A DNA stretch of 64,000 nt from NCBI GenBank assembly GCA_030158485.1, contig JAOASS010000003.1, positions 1-64,000 of the forward strand, read 5' to 3'. This stretch comes from Pseudobdellovibrionaceae bacterium (lineage in GTDB: Bacteria; Bdellovibrionota; Bdellovibrionia; Bdellovibrionales; Bdellovibrionaceae). The notes beneath the pieces are model-generated. The model was given only the letters and a program-made list of their open reading frames with translations, made no database searches and was not told the origin of the DNA. Positions 43,725 to 52,361 of this stretch are shown piece by piece. The position numbers and the translations under genes were made by a program. The stretch's first letter is position 1. Every line of letters starts with the position of its first letter.

Positions 43725-44708
43725 TCAATGACCCGATGCTTTCAAATGGTCTTCGATTTTGGTCAAATCATCTGCACTTTGAAGACTGAAAGTCTGAGCC
43801 CCTTCATCTATCTTCTTGATTAAGCCTTTTAAAACTTGGCCGTGCCCACATTCAACATAGTTTTGAACACCCAATTTTGAAAGATTTTGAATAGACTGAG
43901 TCCATTTGACAGATCCTGAAACTTGAGCCACGAGATTTTGTTTAATTCGGAGTGGGTCCGTTTCCGGAGTCGCAGTTAAGTTTTGAACAATGGGAAAGCG
44001 AGGCGTTTTAAATTCAATATTTTTAAAAAAATCAGCCATGGCCTGTTCGGCTGGCTTCATCATCGAACAGTGAAAAGGGGCCGAAACGTTGAGTGGAATA
44101 AATTTAATTCGTTTTGTATTTTGAAAGGCTACGGGATCCACATTTTCAGGTTTAAAATTTTCTTTTAAATAGTTGAGTGCTTTTAAATGACCGCTGATCA
44201 CAATTTGACCAGGACAGTTGAAGTTGGCCGCTTGAACGGGTTTTTCTCCGGATTCTTTTTCGGCCCAGTGACATAATATTTCAATTTGATTTTCTTCTAA
44301 GCCTAAGCAAGCCAACATTCCACCTTCACCTTGAGGTACCGCTTTTTGCATGGATTCGCCCCGAAGGCGAACAGCTTTCATAGCTGTTGAAAATGGAATA
44401 ACCCCAGACAAAACAAGAGATGCGTATTCACCGATCGAATGTCCAGCCGTGAAGCTGGGATTTAAATTGAACTTTTCATTTAAAACTATTTGAGTCGCTG
44501 TTGAAACACAAAGAAGAGCTGGCTGCGTCTGAGCAGTCAAGGCCAGTTCAGCATCCGTTGACTCAAAACAGAGCTTTTGCATATCAAGATTAAGCGCATC
44601 GGAAGCTTCTTGGAAAACTTTTCGAGCCGAAGGAAATTGATCATAAAGCCACTTGCCCATGCCAGGACTTTGAGAACCTTGACCTGGAAATACAAAAGCC
44701 CACTTCAT
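43725..44708 (-). CDS. fabD: Malonyl-CoA:ACP transacylase
   Basis: A 327-residue acyltransferase that loads malonyl groups on ACP. The start FVFPGQGSQSPGMG, the nucleophile motif GHSIGEYASL and the catalytic His in NVSAPFHCSMM are intact. It starts 3 nt after the fabH stop and is co-translated with it. Confidence 0.96.
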   Translation of the reverse strand: MKWAFVFPGQGSQSPGMGKWLYDQFPSARKVFQEASDALNLDMQKLCFESTDAELALTAQTQPALLCVSTATQIVLNEKFNLNPSFTAGHSIGEYASLVLSGVIPFSTAMKAVRLRGESMQKAVPQGEGGMLACLGLEENQIEILCHWAEKESGEKPVQAANFNCPGQIVISGHLKALNYLKENFKPENVDPVAFQNTKRIKFIPLNVSAPFHCSMMKPAEQAMADFFKNIEFKTPRFPIVQNLTATPETDPLRIKQNLVAQVSGSVKWTQSIQNLSKLGVQNYVECGHGQVLKGLIKKIDEGAQTFSLQSADDLTKIEDHLKASGH

Positions 44709-44711
44709 ATT

Positions 44712-45707
44712 TTAATACCTCAGAATCATCGAGCCAGAGGTCAAACCCGCACCAAATGCTGTTAACAAAAGAAGCTGACCTCGTTTGATTTTATTCTCAG
44801 ATTTGCCCATTTCAAATGCGCATGGAATGCTAGCAGCAGAAGTGTTTCCCGTTTCGTGAACAGAGAGAATCACTTTATCTTTAGGAAAATCAAATTGATC
44901 GGCAACAGCTTCAATAATTCTTAAATTAGCTTGATGGGGAATCATCCAATCAATTTGACCCATCGGAGTATTTGTTGCGCTGAGAGCTTCTTTGCAAGTC
45001 GTTGCCATTGTTCTCACGGCATTTTTGAAAATTTCTCGGCCTTTCATTTTCATAAACTGTTCACCGCGGTCTAAAACTTCCTGAGTCAATGGTTTGCGAG
45101 CGGCCCCGGCTTCCATTTGCAGAAGATCAGCTAAAGATCCTTCGGCGTGTAAGTGAGAAGTCATAATCACGTTGGGGTCACTTTCAGAGGTCCGTGAGCA
45201 AATCCAAGCGCCGGCAGCGTCACCGAAAAGAATACAAGTTTCGCGGTCTTTGTAGTTAATGTAGCGACTGATACATTCAGCGCCGACAACTAAAATGTTT
45301 TTATAAAACCCAGTTCGAATCATTTGATCCGCAATCGTCAGTCCGTATAAAAAACCAGTGCAAGCTGCGTTTAAATCGACGGCCATAATATTCCGGCAAC
45401 CCAATTTTGTTTGTAAAAAACAAGCACTAGCGGGCATGGGTTGGTCAGGTGTAACAGTGCAAAATAAAATGCAATCAAGATCTTGGGGAGTCATTTTAGC
45501 ATCAGCCAAAGCACTTTGGGCTGCGTGCAGAGCCAAGTCAGATGTCGCTTGGCCTTCGGCTACAATGTGGCGGCGATGAATACCCGTTCGTTCCACAATC
45601 CAGTCGTGATTTGTTTCCACGAGTTTTTCAAGGTCGTGGTTAGACAGAATTTTTTCAGGAAGATAGGACCCTGTGCCTGCTATGCGTGTTCGATATCGTT
45701 CAGTCAT
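44712..45707 (-). CDS. fabH: 3-oxoacyl-[ACP] synthase III
   Basis: A 331-residue enzyme that starts fatty-acid synthesis by condensing acetyl-CoA (or another acyl-CoA) with malonyl-ACP. The Cys-His-Asn triad lies in NAACTGFLYG, PHQANLRI and ETGNTSAAS. The gene follows rpmF directly; plsX, often found between the two, is absent. Confidence 0.96.
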   Translation of the reverse strand: MTERYRTRIAGTGSYLPEKILSNHDLEKLVETNHDWIVERTGIHRRHIVAEGQATSDLALHAAQSALADAKMTPQDLDCILFCTVTPDQPMPASACFLQTKLGCRNIMAVDLNAACTGFLYGLTIADQMIRTGFYKNILVVGAECISRYINYKDRETCILFGDAAGAWICSRTSESDPNVIMTSHLHAEGSLADLLQMEAGAARKPLTQEVLDRGEQFMKMKGREIFKNAVRTMATTCKEALSATNTPMGQIDWMIPHQANLRIIEAVADQFDFPKDKVILSVHETGNTSAASIPCAFEMGKSENKIKRGQLLLLTAFGAGLTSGSMILRY

Positions 45708-45732
45708 TTGAACTCAATTCAACGCTTAAAAA

Positions 45733-45921
45733 TTAAGTTTTGCTAGCAGAAATTTGTTTACCTTTATAATAAAGTGCACCATCAGCACCTTTGTGAGCAC
45801 GGTGAGGGCGGACTAATTCGCCAGATTTCTTATCAAGAGCCGTTGCTGGAGCGGTAATAGAATCGTGTGATCGTCTCATGCCGCGTTTTGAGCGCGACGT
45901 TTTTTTCTTAGGAGTAGGCAT
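45733..45921 (-). CDS. rpmF: 50S ribosomal protein L32
   Basis: A 62-residue basic protein starting [20 protein letters not shown], the L32 signature. GAGGTC precedes the ATG. The four-Cys zinc motif of many L32 proteins is absent, so this is a zinc-independent form. It sits between the yceD-like gene and fabH, the usual place. Confidence 0.95.
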   Translation of the reverse strand: MPTPKKKTSRSKRGMRRSHDSITAPATALDKKSGELVRPHRAHKGADGALYYKGKQISASKT

Positions 45922-46043
45922 TTTGACCTCGGTGTTAATGATTAATTTAAAGAAGGTAAACTGCCTTTAAATCCTATTAAAATCAACTTCTTATTGCAGA
46001 ATTTCCGAAATTTTAAAGCTCTGGGAACTTTTAAAAGATTCGT

Positions 46044-46613
46044 CTACGACAGTTTAATGTTCTTTAAGACAGCAAAAGGGTTGGGTTTTTCATCGACCAT
46101 CGCTTCATCGTAGCCAAAATTGTGAGTCTTCTGGTTTAGCCCGCAGGTTCGGCAGTCGCCTTTTTCGTTGGTATCGGGCATGGGATTAAATGGAATTGTA
46201 ATGCCGATAGCTTCGTGAACGTAAGCCCCCATGTCGAATTGATGATTTTCAGGGTATTCCAAAGCTTGGGGTCCCGTATTGCTTTCTGCGTCAGATAAAT
46301 GGTTTACTTTTGCGTAATGACCTTTACGTTCAGAAGATTGCTGGGGAATCAAAATTTCATTCATTTTAATATGAACAGGCATTTTAAAATCAAGCCCACA
46401 AAGTGAGCAATCTGTCGGAAGCTGGGCCGTGATGGTACCAGTCATCATGTAGTCGCGGTTGTTAATCGGTTTAATATAAAATTGGGCTTCGTATTTTTGA
46501 TCTTGAACAAAGTCTTCAAGGGCTTTGTTGAGTTCTGAAGTTTCGCGGGTCCAAACGTAATTTTTACCTTCTTCAGGAATTTCCGAGAGGCGAATAACGG
46601 GAGTGATTTTCAT
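46044..46613 (-). CDS. yceD: DUF177 (YceD-like) protein
   Basis: A 189-residue member of the DUF177 family, genetically linked to L32 and implicated in 23S rRNA maturation in other organisms. The cysteine pairs CSLCGLDF and CRTCGLNQ are typical; some members bind zinc there. AAGGA precedes the ATG. First gene of the rpmF-fab operon; the promoter should lie in 46614-46731. Confidence 0.88.
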   Translation of the reverse strand: MKITPVIRLSEIPEEGKNYVWTRETSELNKALEDFVQDQKYEAQFYIKPINNRDYMMTGTITAQLPTDCSLCGLDFKMPVHIKMNEILIPQQSSERKGHYAKVNHLSDAESNTGPQALEYPENHQFDMGAYVHEAIGITIPFNPMPDTNEKGDCRTCGLNQKTHNFGYDEAMVDEKPNPFAVLKNIKLS

Positions 46614-46731
46614 ATAGCAGTCCTTTTGAGATAGGAGTTGTCTCTTAAAAGAGGAAAAATCTCAACTGTTGAAGTTTGAGTGAGCTGAGAAAAACCTTCG
46701 TATTGGTAATTTTACAAGCTGAGAGCTGGTC

Positions 46732-47661
46732 TTATTCGAATATAAAGTATTGGTCTTTTGCGACTAAGGGGTTTTTAAGAATTTTCAAGTCGACTAAAGT
46801 TTGGATCAGGTTTTGCCACCGGGTTTCCGACATGCTGCCGATGTTTTGAAAGTCTAAATTCTGGGGTTGAATTAAGGGCATTTGAATCGTGGCACTTTTA
46901 TTAAAAGTCGCCAAATCCAGAGTTTTATTTAAAGTGGCCATTTTCTGATTCGTCAGCTCGGGATTTTTTAAATAATCCTGCCAACCTTTTTTAAAAACTT
47001 GTACAAGTTTTTTGATTTCGGATTTCTTCAGTGGATTATCAAGATCGGACTTTCTAACGGCAACCACGGTCGTATAGGGGTTAAATCCTTCATCTGCTAT
47101 TAGAAAAGTGGAAACGGGTATTCCTTGTTTTTCCGCAAGTAAAGGTTCAGAAGTGATGAAGCCTTGCTGGGTGTAATTCTTTTCATGAATCAAGCTTGAA
47201 ATTCCCCCAACGTAGGGAACCCATTTAACTTTTGAATGGGGATATTTTTTCTTTAAAAATTGAACATAAGTCAAACCGGATTGGGCAGCGATGGTTCCGG
47301 GGTTATTCATAATTTCAGAAATTGAATTTAATCTTCGATCTTTTTTGGTGATCCAGACTTGCGGATTTGTTTGAAAAACAGCGAAAACTCCGACCACAGG
47401 ATTTTTTGGATTTTTTTCGTTTGAAATCAGAATCTCTTCGGCGCTGACAATGGCAAAATCCACTTTTTTAAAGCTGAGCATTTGAATCGTTGGCGTGCCT
47501 GATCCCCCTTCCATGATTTCAAACGAAACTTCACGGCTCAGAAGAGCTTGGTAGAACCCCCCGAATTGAGGTTCAGCTTTCCAATTCAGTGCCATTCGGG
47601 TTTGAGCTGAAGCTGTGCTAAAAAAAAAGAAACTTAATAAAGAAAGAAAAAGTTTTTTCAT
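46732..47661 (-). CDS. ABC transporter substrate-binding protein (NMT1/ThiY-like)
   Basis: A 309-residue periplasmic protein with signal peptide (MKKLFLSLLSFFFFSTASAQ). The N-terminus LNWKAEPQFGGFYQAL is typical of the NMT1/THI5-like family, whose members bind pyrimidine precursors of thiamine, sulfonates or nitrate. VDFAIVSAEEIL and VWITKKD continue the pattern. It ends an operon and overlaps the permease gene by 4 nt. Ligand unknown. Confidence 0.87.
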   Translation of the reverse strand: MKKLFLSLLSFFFFSTASAQTRMALNWKAEPQFGGFYQALLSREVSFEIMEGGSGTPTIQMLSFKKVDFAIVSAEEILISNEKNPKNPVVGVFAVFQTNPQVWITKKDRRLNSISEIMNNPGTIAAQSGLTYVQFLKKKYPHSKVKWVPYVGGISSLIHEKNYTQQGFITSEPLLAEKQGIPVSTFLIADEGFNPYTTVVAVRKSDLDNPLKKSEIKKLVQVFKKGWQDYLKNPELTNQKMATLNKTLDLATFNKSATIQMPLIQPQNLDFQNIGSMSETRWQNLIQTLVDLKILKNPLVAKDQYFIFE

Positions 47662-48416
47662 CGGAATTCCTCTGAGTAAGAACCATAAGGTCTTATTTTA
47701 TGAATTAATAAAAAAATCATTTTAAGAAGATAAAGTCCCACAAGGCCTAATAGGGCTAGCAACAGGAGGCTTGCGAAAACGCGGTCGACTCGTTGTTGAG
47801 TTCGAGCGGAATCAATAATTGATCCGAGTCCGCCTCCGGCCACAAATTCGCCAGCAACAGTGCCAATAATCGAAAGACCGATCGCGACTTTAAGCCCTGA
47901 ATAAAGTGATAAAAAAGCAGAAGGGAGTCGCAGTTTAATTAAAATTTGCCATTTTGAAGCCCCGTAAAGTTGAAATAGTTCAAGTTTTTCTTTTTCAATA
48001 TTTTCTAAGCCTAAAAGAAAACTGGCTAAGACGGGAAAAAATGAAACAATCGCTGAAGCGGCGATAACAGTGGGAAGACCAAAACCAAAATAAATTACAA
48101 GCAGCGGAGCAATCGCAATAATCGGTACGGTTTGAAAAAAAATAGCAAGCGGAAGAAACGCGTTTTTAAGCGGGGTTGATAAAATTAAAATAAAAGCGGC
48201 CAGAATTCCAAAGCTCAAGCTGATGAGATGTCCCGCCAGAGTTGCTTTTGCAGTTTGTAGAAAAGCGTCTTGCCATTCAAGAGGAGTTTCAAGGAAAGAA
48301 TTAAAAACTTCGTGCGGGGGTGGAAATAAGCTGGTGGGTAAAAAACCCAAAGCAGAAAAAAATTCCCAAGAAATAATAATCAAGACACACAAAATTAAAA
48401 AAGGTCGATTCGTCAT
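47658..48416 (-). CDS. ABC transporter permease (SsuC/TauC/ThiX type)
   Basis: A 252-residue inner-membrane permease with about six helices. The coupling loop ELFQLYGASKWQILIKLRLP, with conserved EAA-type Gly, matches the BPD_transp family used by sulfonate, taurine, nitrate and HMP importers. Overlaps at both ends (4 nt each) place it between the ATPase and the binding protein. Confidence 0.9.
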   Translation of the reverse strand: MTNRPFLILCVLIIISWEFFSALGFLPTSLFPPPHEVFNSFLETPLEWQDAFLQTAKATLAGHLISLSFGILAAFILILSTPLKNAFLPLAIFFQTVPIIAIAPLLVIYFGFGLPTVIAASAIVSFFPVLASFLLGLENIEKEKLELFQLYGASKWQILIKLRLPSAFLSLYSGLKVAIGLSIIGTVAGEFVAGGGLGSIIDSARTQQRVDRVFASLLLLALLGLVGLYLLKMIFLLIHKIRPYGSYSEEFR

Positions 48417-49102
48417 AAAAAGCTGCCTCGAACTTTTGTTTTTAAAGAAGCAAGTTGGGTTGCCGAATCTTGATTTCGATCAACTTGAAAGATTTCAGGG
48501 TCAAGCTCACCCCGTTTTTTGAAACAATAGATTTCATCCGCGACACTCAGGGCTTCGCTTAAGTGATGGGTCACAAAAAAACAGGTTCTAGAGCTTTTTA
48601 AAATATAATCTCGTAAGTATTTTTGTAAGTTTTCACGGGTGACTTCATCTAAAGCGGCGAAAGGTTCATCACAGAAAAGCACTTCGGGGTTTAAAACAAA
48701 AGCCCGCGCTAGGCTAGCCCGCATTTTCATCCCGCCAGAGAGTTCTTGCGGAAAAAGAGAACTTGAATCTTCAAGGCCTACGTCTTTTAAAGCTTTTTGA
48801 ACAGCTTCGGGGTTGAAAAGATTTTTAAGTTCTAAGCTTAAATTCACGTTTTCAAAAGTGTTTCTCCAGTTCAGAAGATGACTTTCTTGAAAAATAAAAC
48901 CTTGTTTTAATCCAATCGGCCTTTGAACTAAACCTGAATCGGGTGGTTGTAAGCCTGCAAGTAATCGAATCAACGTAGACTTACCGCAACCACTGGGCCC
49001 TAGTAACGCAATCACACCAGGACCTTTAAATTGGAAATTCAGGTTTTCAAAAAGAATTTTATTTTTGAATCGAAGGTGAACTTCTTGGAATGAAAAAATC
49101 AC
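48413..49102 (-). CDS. ABC transporter ATP-binding protein
   Basis: A 229-residue ATPase with Walker A GPSGCGKST, signature LSGGMKMRASLARA, Walker B VLFCDEPFAALDE and the switch His in FFVTHHLSEA. It is closest in style to SsuB/TauB/ThiZ ATPases. It overlaps the oxygenase gene upstream and the permease downstream by 4 nt, so all four genes are translated together. Confidence 0.93.
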   Translation of the reverse strand: MIFSFQEVHLRFKNKILFENLNFQFKGPGVIALLGPSGCGKSTLIRLLAGLQPPDSGLVQRPIGLKQGFIFQESHLLNWRNTFENVNLSLELKNLFNPEAVQKALKDVGLEDSSSLFPQELSGGMKMRASLARAFVLNPEVLFCDEPFAALDEVTRENLQKYLRDYILKSSRTCFFVTHHLSEALSVADEIYCFKKRGELDPEIFQVDRNQDSATQLASLKTKVRGSFL

Positions 49103-49746
49103 GAACGGATCCAGTCGTAATTAAAGCTGACGCTGATACGTTCTTCAGCTGCAGGATTCGGAGCCACTTGGTGCTTCATCCAGCTTTCAAATAAAACGAT
49201 ATCGCCGACTTTGGGTTTGATTTCGAGGTGCATTTGGTGGTTTGATTTTTTTGTTTTTCTGGGAGGACACGCCATCATCAAAACAGCCCGGGGGTCTTCA
49301 AATTGGATACCTGAAGAACTTAAGGGCACTTGTAAATAAAAAGTTCCACTGATGACAGACAGTGGATGGTGATGAAAACTGTGACTGGTGCCTTGGGGCA
49401 TAATGTTGATCCATAAAGTCGAGACTTTTAAATCGGGCGGTGAAAAATCCCATTGCAAAGATCGAGCATATTTTAAAACGTGGGGCCTGATCATTTTTTC
49501 TAATTTTTCAAAAGAAGAAGAAAAGCGGTGCAATTGATCGAAAGACTGCGAAGTGGAACTGTAAGAAGTGTAGCCACCCCAGTAGTTTTTTTGGCTCCAT
49601 TTTTGGCCTTCTAAATCCACTTTTCGAATTTGCGCTACTTCTTTTAAAAGTTCTTGGTAAAAGAAAGGAAGGCGTTGGGGCGTCTTTTTTGAAGCCGTGA
49701 TGAGTTGCTTAATGTAAAGGGAACTTTCAAAAACTTTTTTAATCAT
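49099..49746 (-). CDS. Putative 2-oxoglutarate/Fe(II) oxygenase (TIGR02466 type)
   Basis: A 215-residue protein with the jelly-roll pattern of the 2OG-Fe(II) oxygenase superfamily: SHSFHHHPLSVISGTFYL holds the first His, VLFESWMKHQV the distal His, and ERISVSFNYDW the Arg for 2-oxoglutarate. It heads an ABC importer operon, which hints that it acts on the imported compound, as TauD does for taurine; but it is not of the TauD family. GTG 49767 is possible, but ATG 49746 follows a leaderless-type promoter by 7 nt. Confidence 0.78.
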   Translation of the reverse strand: MIKKVFESSLYIKQLITASKKTPQRLPFFYQELLKEVAQIRKVDLEGQKWSQKNYWGGYTSYSSTSQSFDQLHRFSSSFEKLEKMIRPHVLKYARSLQWDFSPPDLKVSTLWINIMPQGTSHSFHHHPLSVISGTFYLQVPLSSSGIQFEDPRAVLMMACPPRKTKKSNHQMHLEIKPKVGDIVLFESWMKHQVAPNPAAEERISVSFNYDWIRS

Positions 49747-49753
49747 AGACGCA

Positions 49754-49783
49754 AGTTTAGCTGGCACTGGACTGAGAACACAA
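49754..49783 (-). promoter_or_regulatory. Leaderless-type promoter of the oxygenase-ABC operon
   Basis: On the minus strand TTGTGT (49778-49783), an 18-nt spacer and TAAACT (49754-49759) end 7 nt before ATG 49746. The in-frame GTG 49767 would lie inside the spacer. Confidence 0.4.
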
Positions 49784-49945
49784 TCTCATTTTGGTACGTA
49801 AAATCCACCTCATCCCAACTGTCATCAAAATCTCACACAAATGCCTAAAGTATCGTCAATTCCTTAAGCTTTAATCCAATCTATTGAGGCCTGAATCTGC
49901 CTTGCTTGGCCTTTGTTTTGCTTTGTATAGAGGGTAGGAGACTTT

Positions 49946-50311
49946 ATGAAAAATGCATTCGAATCAATTTTAAGTTCTGTAACAAATTGGGTTGCGAGTC
50001 TTTTATTGATCCTCACGGCTTCTGTTTCATTTGCTAAAGTTTCGGATTTCCATTCTTTGATCACGGATAATATATCGGCTCAGAATGAGCTTCATGGACA
50101 AGTTCAAAAACAAATGAAAGTGACTCGCGAGAGTTTGAACCCTGGTCCTGCCTCTTCTTTAGTTGTCGAGTCCGATCAAACTCAAATTAATTCACCGACT
50201 TCTCAAAAAATGCTTCGTTACCGCAAAGAAGCTGGAACTAAATCAGTGCCTCAGAAGAAACAGTTGGACCGCTTGTCTCAAGAGTTTAATGACGCAAGCT
50301 TCGCCAATTAA
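49946..50311 (+). CDS. Small exported hypothetical protein
   Basis: A 121-residue protein with a signal peptide whose core is VASLLLILTASVSFA. The mature part is polar, Gln/Ser-rich and has no Cys or known motif. AGGAG precedes ATG 49946. It stands alone between the oxygenase operon and the dehydrogenase. Function unknown; probably periplasmic. Confidence 0.7.
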   Translation: MKNAFESILSSVTNWVASLLLILTASVSFAKVSDFHSLITDNISAQNELHGQVQKQMKVTRESLNPGPASSLVVESDQTQINSPTSQKMLRYRKEAGTKSVPQKKQLDRLSQEFNDASFAN

Positions 50312-50446
50312 AACAAACAGTTTCAAATTAGACCTCTTTCTAAGCTTTCTGTCTTCAAGCGTCTATCGCCCCGCATAACGACTCGCTAACATTTTAAAAA
50401 CCCGCCATGATCTGTCCTCGAACCTTAAATAAAAGGAAGTACAGGC

Positions 50447-51565
50447 GTGGGAACATTTGAGCTGATTTCAAAACACGGTGATCATGAAGAAATTATTTTT
50501 TGCCATGATAAGACCGTCGGATTGAAAGCGATTATCGCGATTCATAATACGGCATTGGGACCTGCTTTAGGCGGGACTCGAATGTGGAATTATAAAACTG
50601 AAGATGAAGCGCTAGTTGATGTTTTAAGACTTTCAAAAGGCATGACTTATAAAGCTTCTGCTGCGGGCCTTAACTTAGGCGGCGGTAAAGCGGTGATCAT
50701 TGGCGACCCGAAAACTCAAAAATCGGAAGGTTTATTCAGAGCTTTCGGACAGTTCGTGAATTCTTTGAATGGTAAATATATTACAGCGGAAGATGTCGGC
50801 ACGGGCGAAATGGATATGGAATATATTTTTATGGAAACTCCTTGGGTCACGGGAATTCCTAAAGATTTCGGTGGGTCTGGTGATCCTTCACCTTACACGG
50901 CTCACGGTGTCCTGATGGGGATTAAAGCTTCTGTGAAGGAAAAACTTAAAACTGATTCTTTAAAAGGAGTTCGAATTGCCGTACAGGGCTTAGGCAATGT
51001 GGGATCCAATGTTGTTAAATATCTTGTTCAAGAAGGGGCTGATATTATTGTCACCGACATTGATCCAGACCGAGTTAAAAAATACGTAAATGAATTTAAA
51101 GTCAGAGCGACTCACCCGGAAGAGATTTTGTTTACAGAGTGTGATGTTTTGTCGCCAAACGCGATGGGAGCTGTGATTAACGATCAGACGATTAACAAAT
51201 TAAAATGTCAAATTGTGGCCGGTGGAGCGAATAATCAACTCTTAGAGCCTCGTCATGGTGATGAGCTCAAAGCAAAAGGTATTTTGTATGCTCCTGATTA
51301 CGTGGTTAATGCTGGCGGCCTAATGAATGTGTTTGTTGAACTCGAAGGCTACAGCCCTGACCGTGCATTTGATAAAACGAAAAAAGTTTATGACAACGTG
51401 ATGAAAGTTTTTGAAATTTCAAAACGCGATCATATCGGCACGCACACGGCTGCGGATCGGTTGGCGGAAGAAAGAATTAAAACAATTGGGCATCTCAAAC
51501 AACGTCATCCTGGAAAATCTGCAAGCCGAGTTTTTTCAACTTTAAAAGAAGTTAACAACAGATAA
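50447..51565 (+). CDS. Leucine dehydrogenase-like Glu/Leu/Phe/Val dehydrogenase
   Basis: A 372-residue NAD-dependent amino-acid dehydrogenase that deaminates branched-chain amino acids or related substrates. GPALGGTRMW, the catalytic Lys in NLGGGKAVI, EDVGTGEMDM and the NAD site VQGLGNVG are intact. The length suits leucine dehydrogenase rather than hexameric glutamate dehydrogenase. The start is GTG with AAGGAAG. Followed at 10 nt by the yfgM-like gene. Confidence 0.92.
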   Translation: MGTFELISKHGDHEEIIFCHDKTVGLKAIIAIHNTALGPALGGTRMWNYKTEDEALVDVLRLSKGMTYKASAAGLNLGGGKAVIIGDPKTQKSEGLFRAFGQFVNSLNGKYITAEDVGTGEMDMEYIFMETPWVTGIPKDFGGSGDPSPYTAHGVLMGIKASVKEKLKTDSLKGVRIAVQGLGNVGSNVVKYLVQEGADIIVTDIDPDRVKKYVNEFKVRATHPEEILFTECDVLSPNAMGAVINDQTINKLKCQIVAGGANNQLLEPRHGDELKAKGILYAPDYVVNAGGLMNVFVELEGYSPDRAFDKTKKVYDNVMKVFEISKRDHIGTHTAADRLAEERIKTIGHLKQRHPGKSASRVFSTLKEVNNR

Positions 51566-51575
51566 GGAAGTCATT

Positions 51576-52361
51576 ATGGTTCAATGGATCGATTCACTGA
51601 ATGAATCACTTTTAAAAGCAGCCGAATGGTCGGGAAAAAATTTGAAAGCGATCGCAAGTATTCTGGCATTAGTTATTGTGATTGGGGCGGCATGGGCTGG
51701 GCTCAATCACAAACAGGAAAGTAAAGCCAGCAAAGCCTTGGTTACTTATGCTCCAATTGAAAGAGATTTTAATTCTTGGAAAAATCCTGAAGTGACCAAA
51801 ACTGATGATAAATCTCAAAATCAAAAGAAGGAAACTAAACCAGAAGTTAAAGTCGATCCGGTCGCTTTATTTGCACGTATGATCGATTACATTAAGAATC
51901 AAGGTGATGTTCCAGCAAGCGAACTGATGGTTCTGATGGCTTCTGAAGTCACAGCCAAGTTAGGACCGCAGCAGGAATCTGAACTACTTGAATTAGCGCA
52001 AAAAACTTTTAAACCAGGTTCTCGGTTAATGGATGGGTTACTTTTAATTAAAAAGGGAGATTTACTAGCAAACCAAGACCAATGCGATCAAGCTTTGATC
52101 CAGTGGAAAAATGTTTTGTCTGATCAGAAAATGAACTACTTGCACGATCTGGCTCGGTTGAAATCAGGTCTTTGTTTTGAAAAACTGGCGCAGTTTAAAG
52201 AAGCTGAAATACAATATGATCAAGTGATCACCGGAAGCTTGGCAAAAAATGAAGCGCAGAAAAAAGAAATCCAAAACGCTAGAAGAACGGATTGGGCTAT
52301 TAAAGAAGCGCAAAAATTGAAAAGAGCATTGAAATGGTCACAGCAACAACCCAGTACTTAA
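51576..52361 (+). CDS. YfgM-like membrane protein with TPR region
   Basis: A 261-residue protein with one N-terminal transmembrane helix (IASILALVIVIGAAWAGL) and a soluble domain with TPR-like helices (CDQALIQWKNVL, EKLAQFKEAEIQYDQVI). In E. coli yfgM lies directly before bamB and its product helps at the Sec translocon; here too the next gene is BamB-like and overlaps by 28 nt. The assignment rests on topology plus context. AAGGAAG precedes the ATG. Confidence 0.68.
   Translation: MVQWIDSLNESLLKAAEWSGKNLKAIASILALVIVIGAAWAGLNHKQESKASKALVTYAPIERDFNSWKNPEVTKTDDKSQNQKKETKPEVKVDPVALFARMIDYIKNQGDVPASELMVLMASEVTAKLGPQQESELLELAQKTFKPGSRLMDGLLLIKKGDLLANQDQCDQALIQWKNVLSDQKMNYLHDLARLKSGLCFEKLAQFKEAEIQYDQVITGSLAKNEAQKKEIQNARRTDWAIKEAQKLKRALKWSQQQPST

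Noticed and set aside
49864-50064. 66-codon minus-strand ORF over the start of the small exported protein
   Set aside because: It is antisense to a gene with a signal peptide and AGGAG site and has no signals of its own.
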